DNA from: Rhodosorus marinus
Taxonomy: Eukaryota; Rhodophyta; Stylonematophyceae; Stylonematales; Stylonemataceae
Assembly (NCBI GenBank): GCA_029953675.1
Contig: JAMWBK010000001.1
Span: 2,641,001-2,705,000, forward strand
Length of the DNA stretch: 64,000 nt
Reading direction: 5' to 3'
Shown: positions 63,961 through 64,000 of the stretch, piece by piece
Layout: each line of letters opens with the position of its first letter
How positions within the stretch are numbered: position 1 is the stretch's first letter
Translations under genes and position numbers: made by a program
Notes under the pieces: generated by a model
The model's input: only the letters and a program-made list of their open reading frames with translations
The model's database searches: none
Told to the model about the DNA's origin: nothing

Positions 63961-64000
63961 GCGATGGGCATGACGTTCATAGAACATCTCCGCAGTGAAC

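Overview
This window is nuclear DNA from a eukaryote, very probably a photosynthetic one (an alga). Nearly every gene is split by short introns of about 75-170 bases with GT..AG ends. Several products point to a plastid: an HCF107/Mbb1-type HAT/TPR protein, an Obg GTPase with a leader, a long PPR protein, an RsmD-type rRNA methyltransferase and a nuclear MenB (phylloquinone pathway). The sequence alone does not fix the lineage. A red alga or another unicellular alga would fit, and I do not name a species.

Layout. 0.4-3.7 kb: a RINT1/TIP20-type tethering subunit and a small conserved-looking hypothetical gene. 4.0-11.6 kb: a nest of broken copies of one non-LTR retrotransposon family with a CCHC finger and a restriction-like endonuclease. 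It includes one near-full-length but frameshifted copy, a large fold-back inverted repeat, chimeric fragments in both orientations and a scrap of an LTR-type gag. 12.3-14.5 kb: the HCF107/Mbb1-like gene. 14.5-19.2 kb: mostly gene-free, with a second decayed reverse-transcriptase fragment. 19.2-23.0 kb: a TUG/ASPSCR1-like UBX protein and ARL2. 23.5-28.7 kb: a large multi-pass membrane protein, possibly TRP/FLC-like, ending in hexapeptide repeats. 28.7-33.0 kb: gene-poor. 33.0-36.3 kb: Obg and a hypothetical gene. 39.8-43.4 kb: a PPR gene and a hypothetical gene. 46.8-51.2 kb: RsmD, an inositol polyphosphate kinase and MenB. 53.1-56.8 kb: a family-X DNA polymerase whose N-terminus looks like an ORC6 cyclin fold. 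57.1-62.5 kb: a many-exon BK (Slo)-type potassium channel. 62.9-64.0 kb: a tandem array of about 210-base units running off the window.

The genes do not form one pathway. They cover membrane traffic (RINT1, UBX, ARL2), ion transport, plastid gene expression and DNA repair/replication, as expected for a random eukaryotic chromosome segment. One feature recurs: the 5' flank of many genes is strongly depleted in C on the coding strand (seen as G-poor, pyrimidine-rich DNA upstream of minus-strand genes). This looks like a promoter/5'-UTR signature and predicts some transcripts that have no recognisable protein.

Exon boundaries were read by eye from reading-frame continuity and splice sites. They are firm for RINT1, UBX, ARL2, Obg, RsmD, IPK and MenB, good for the PPR, HCF107-like and 201-residue genes, and approximate for the BK channel and the large membrane protein.
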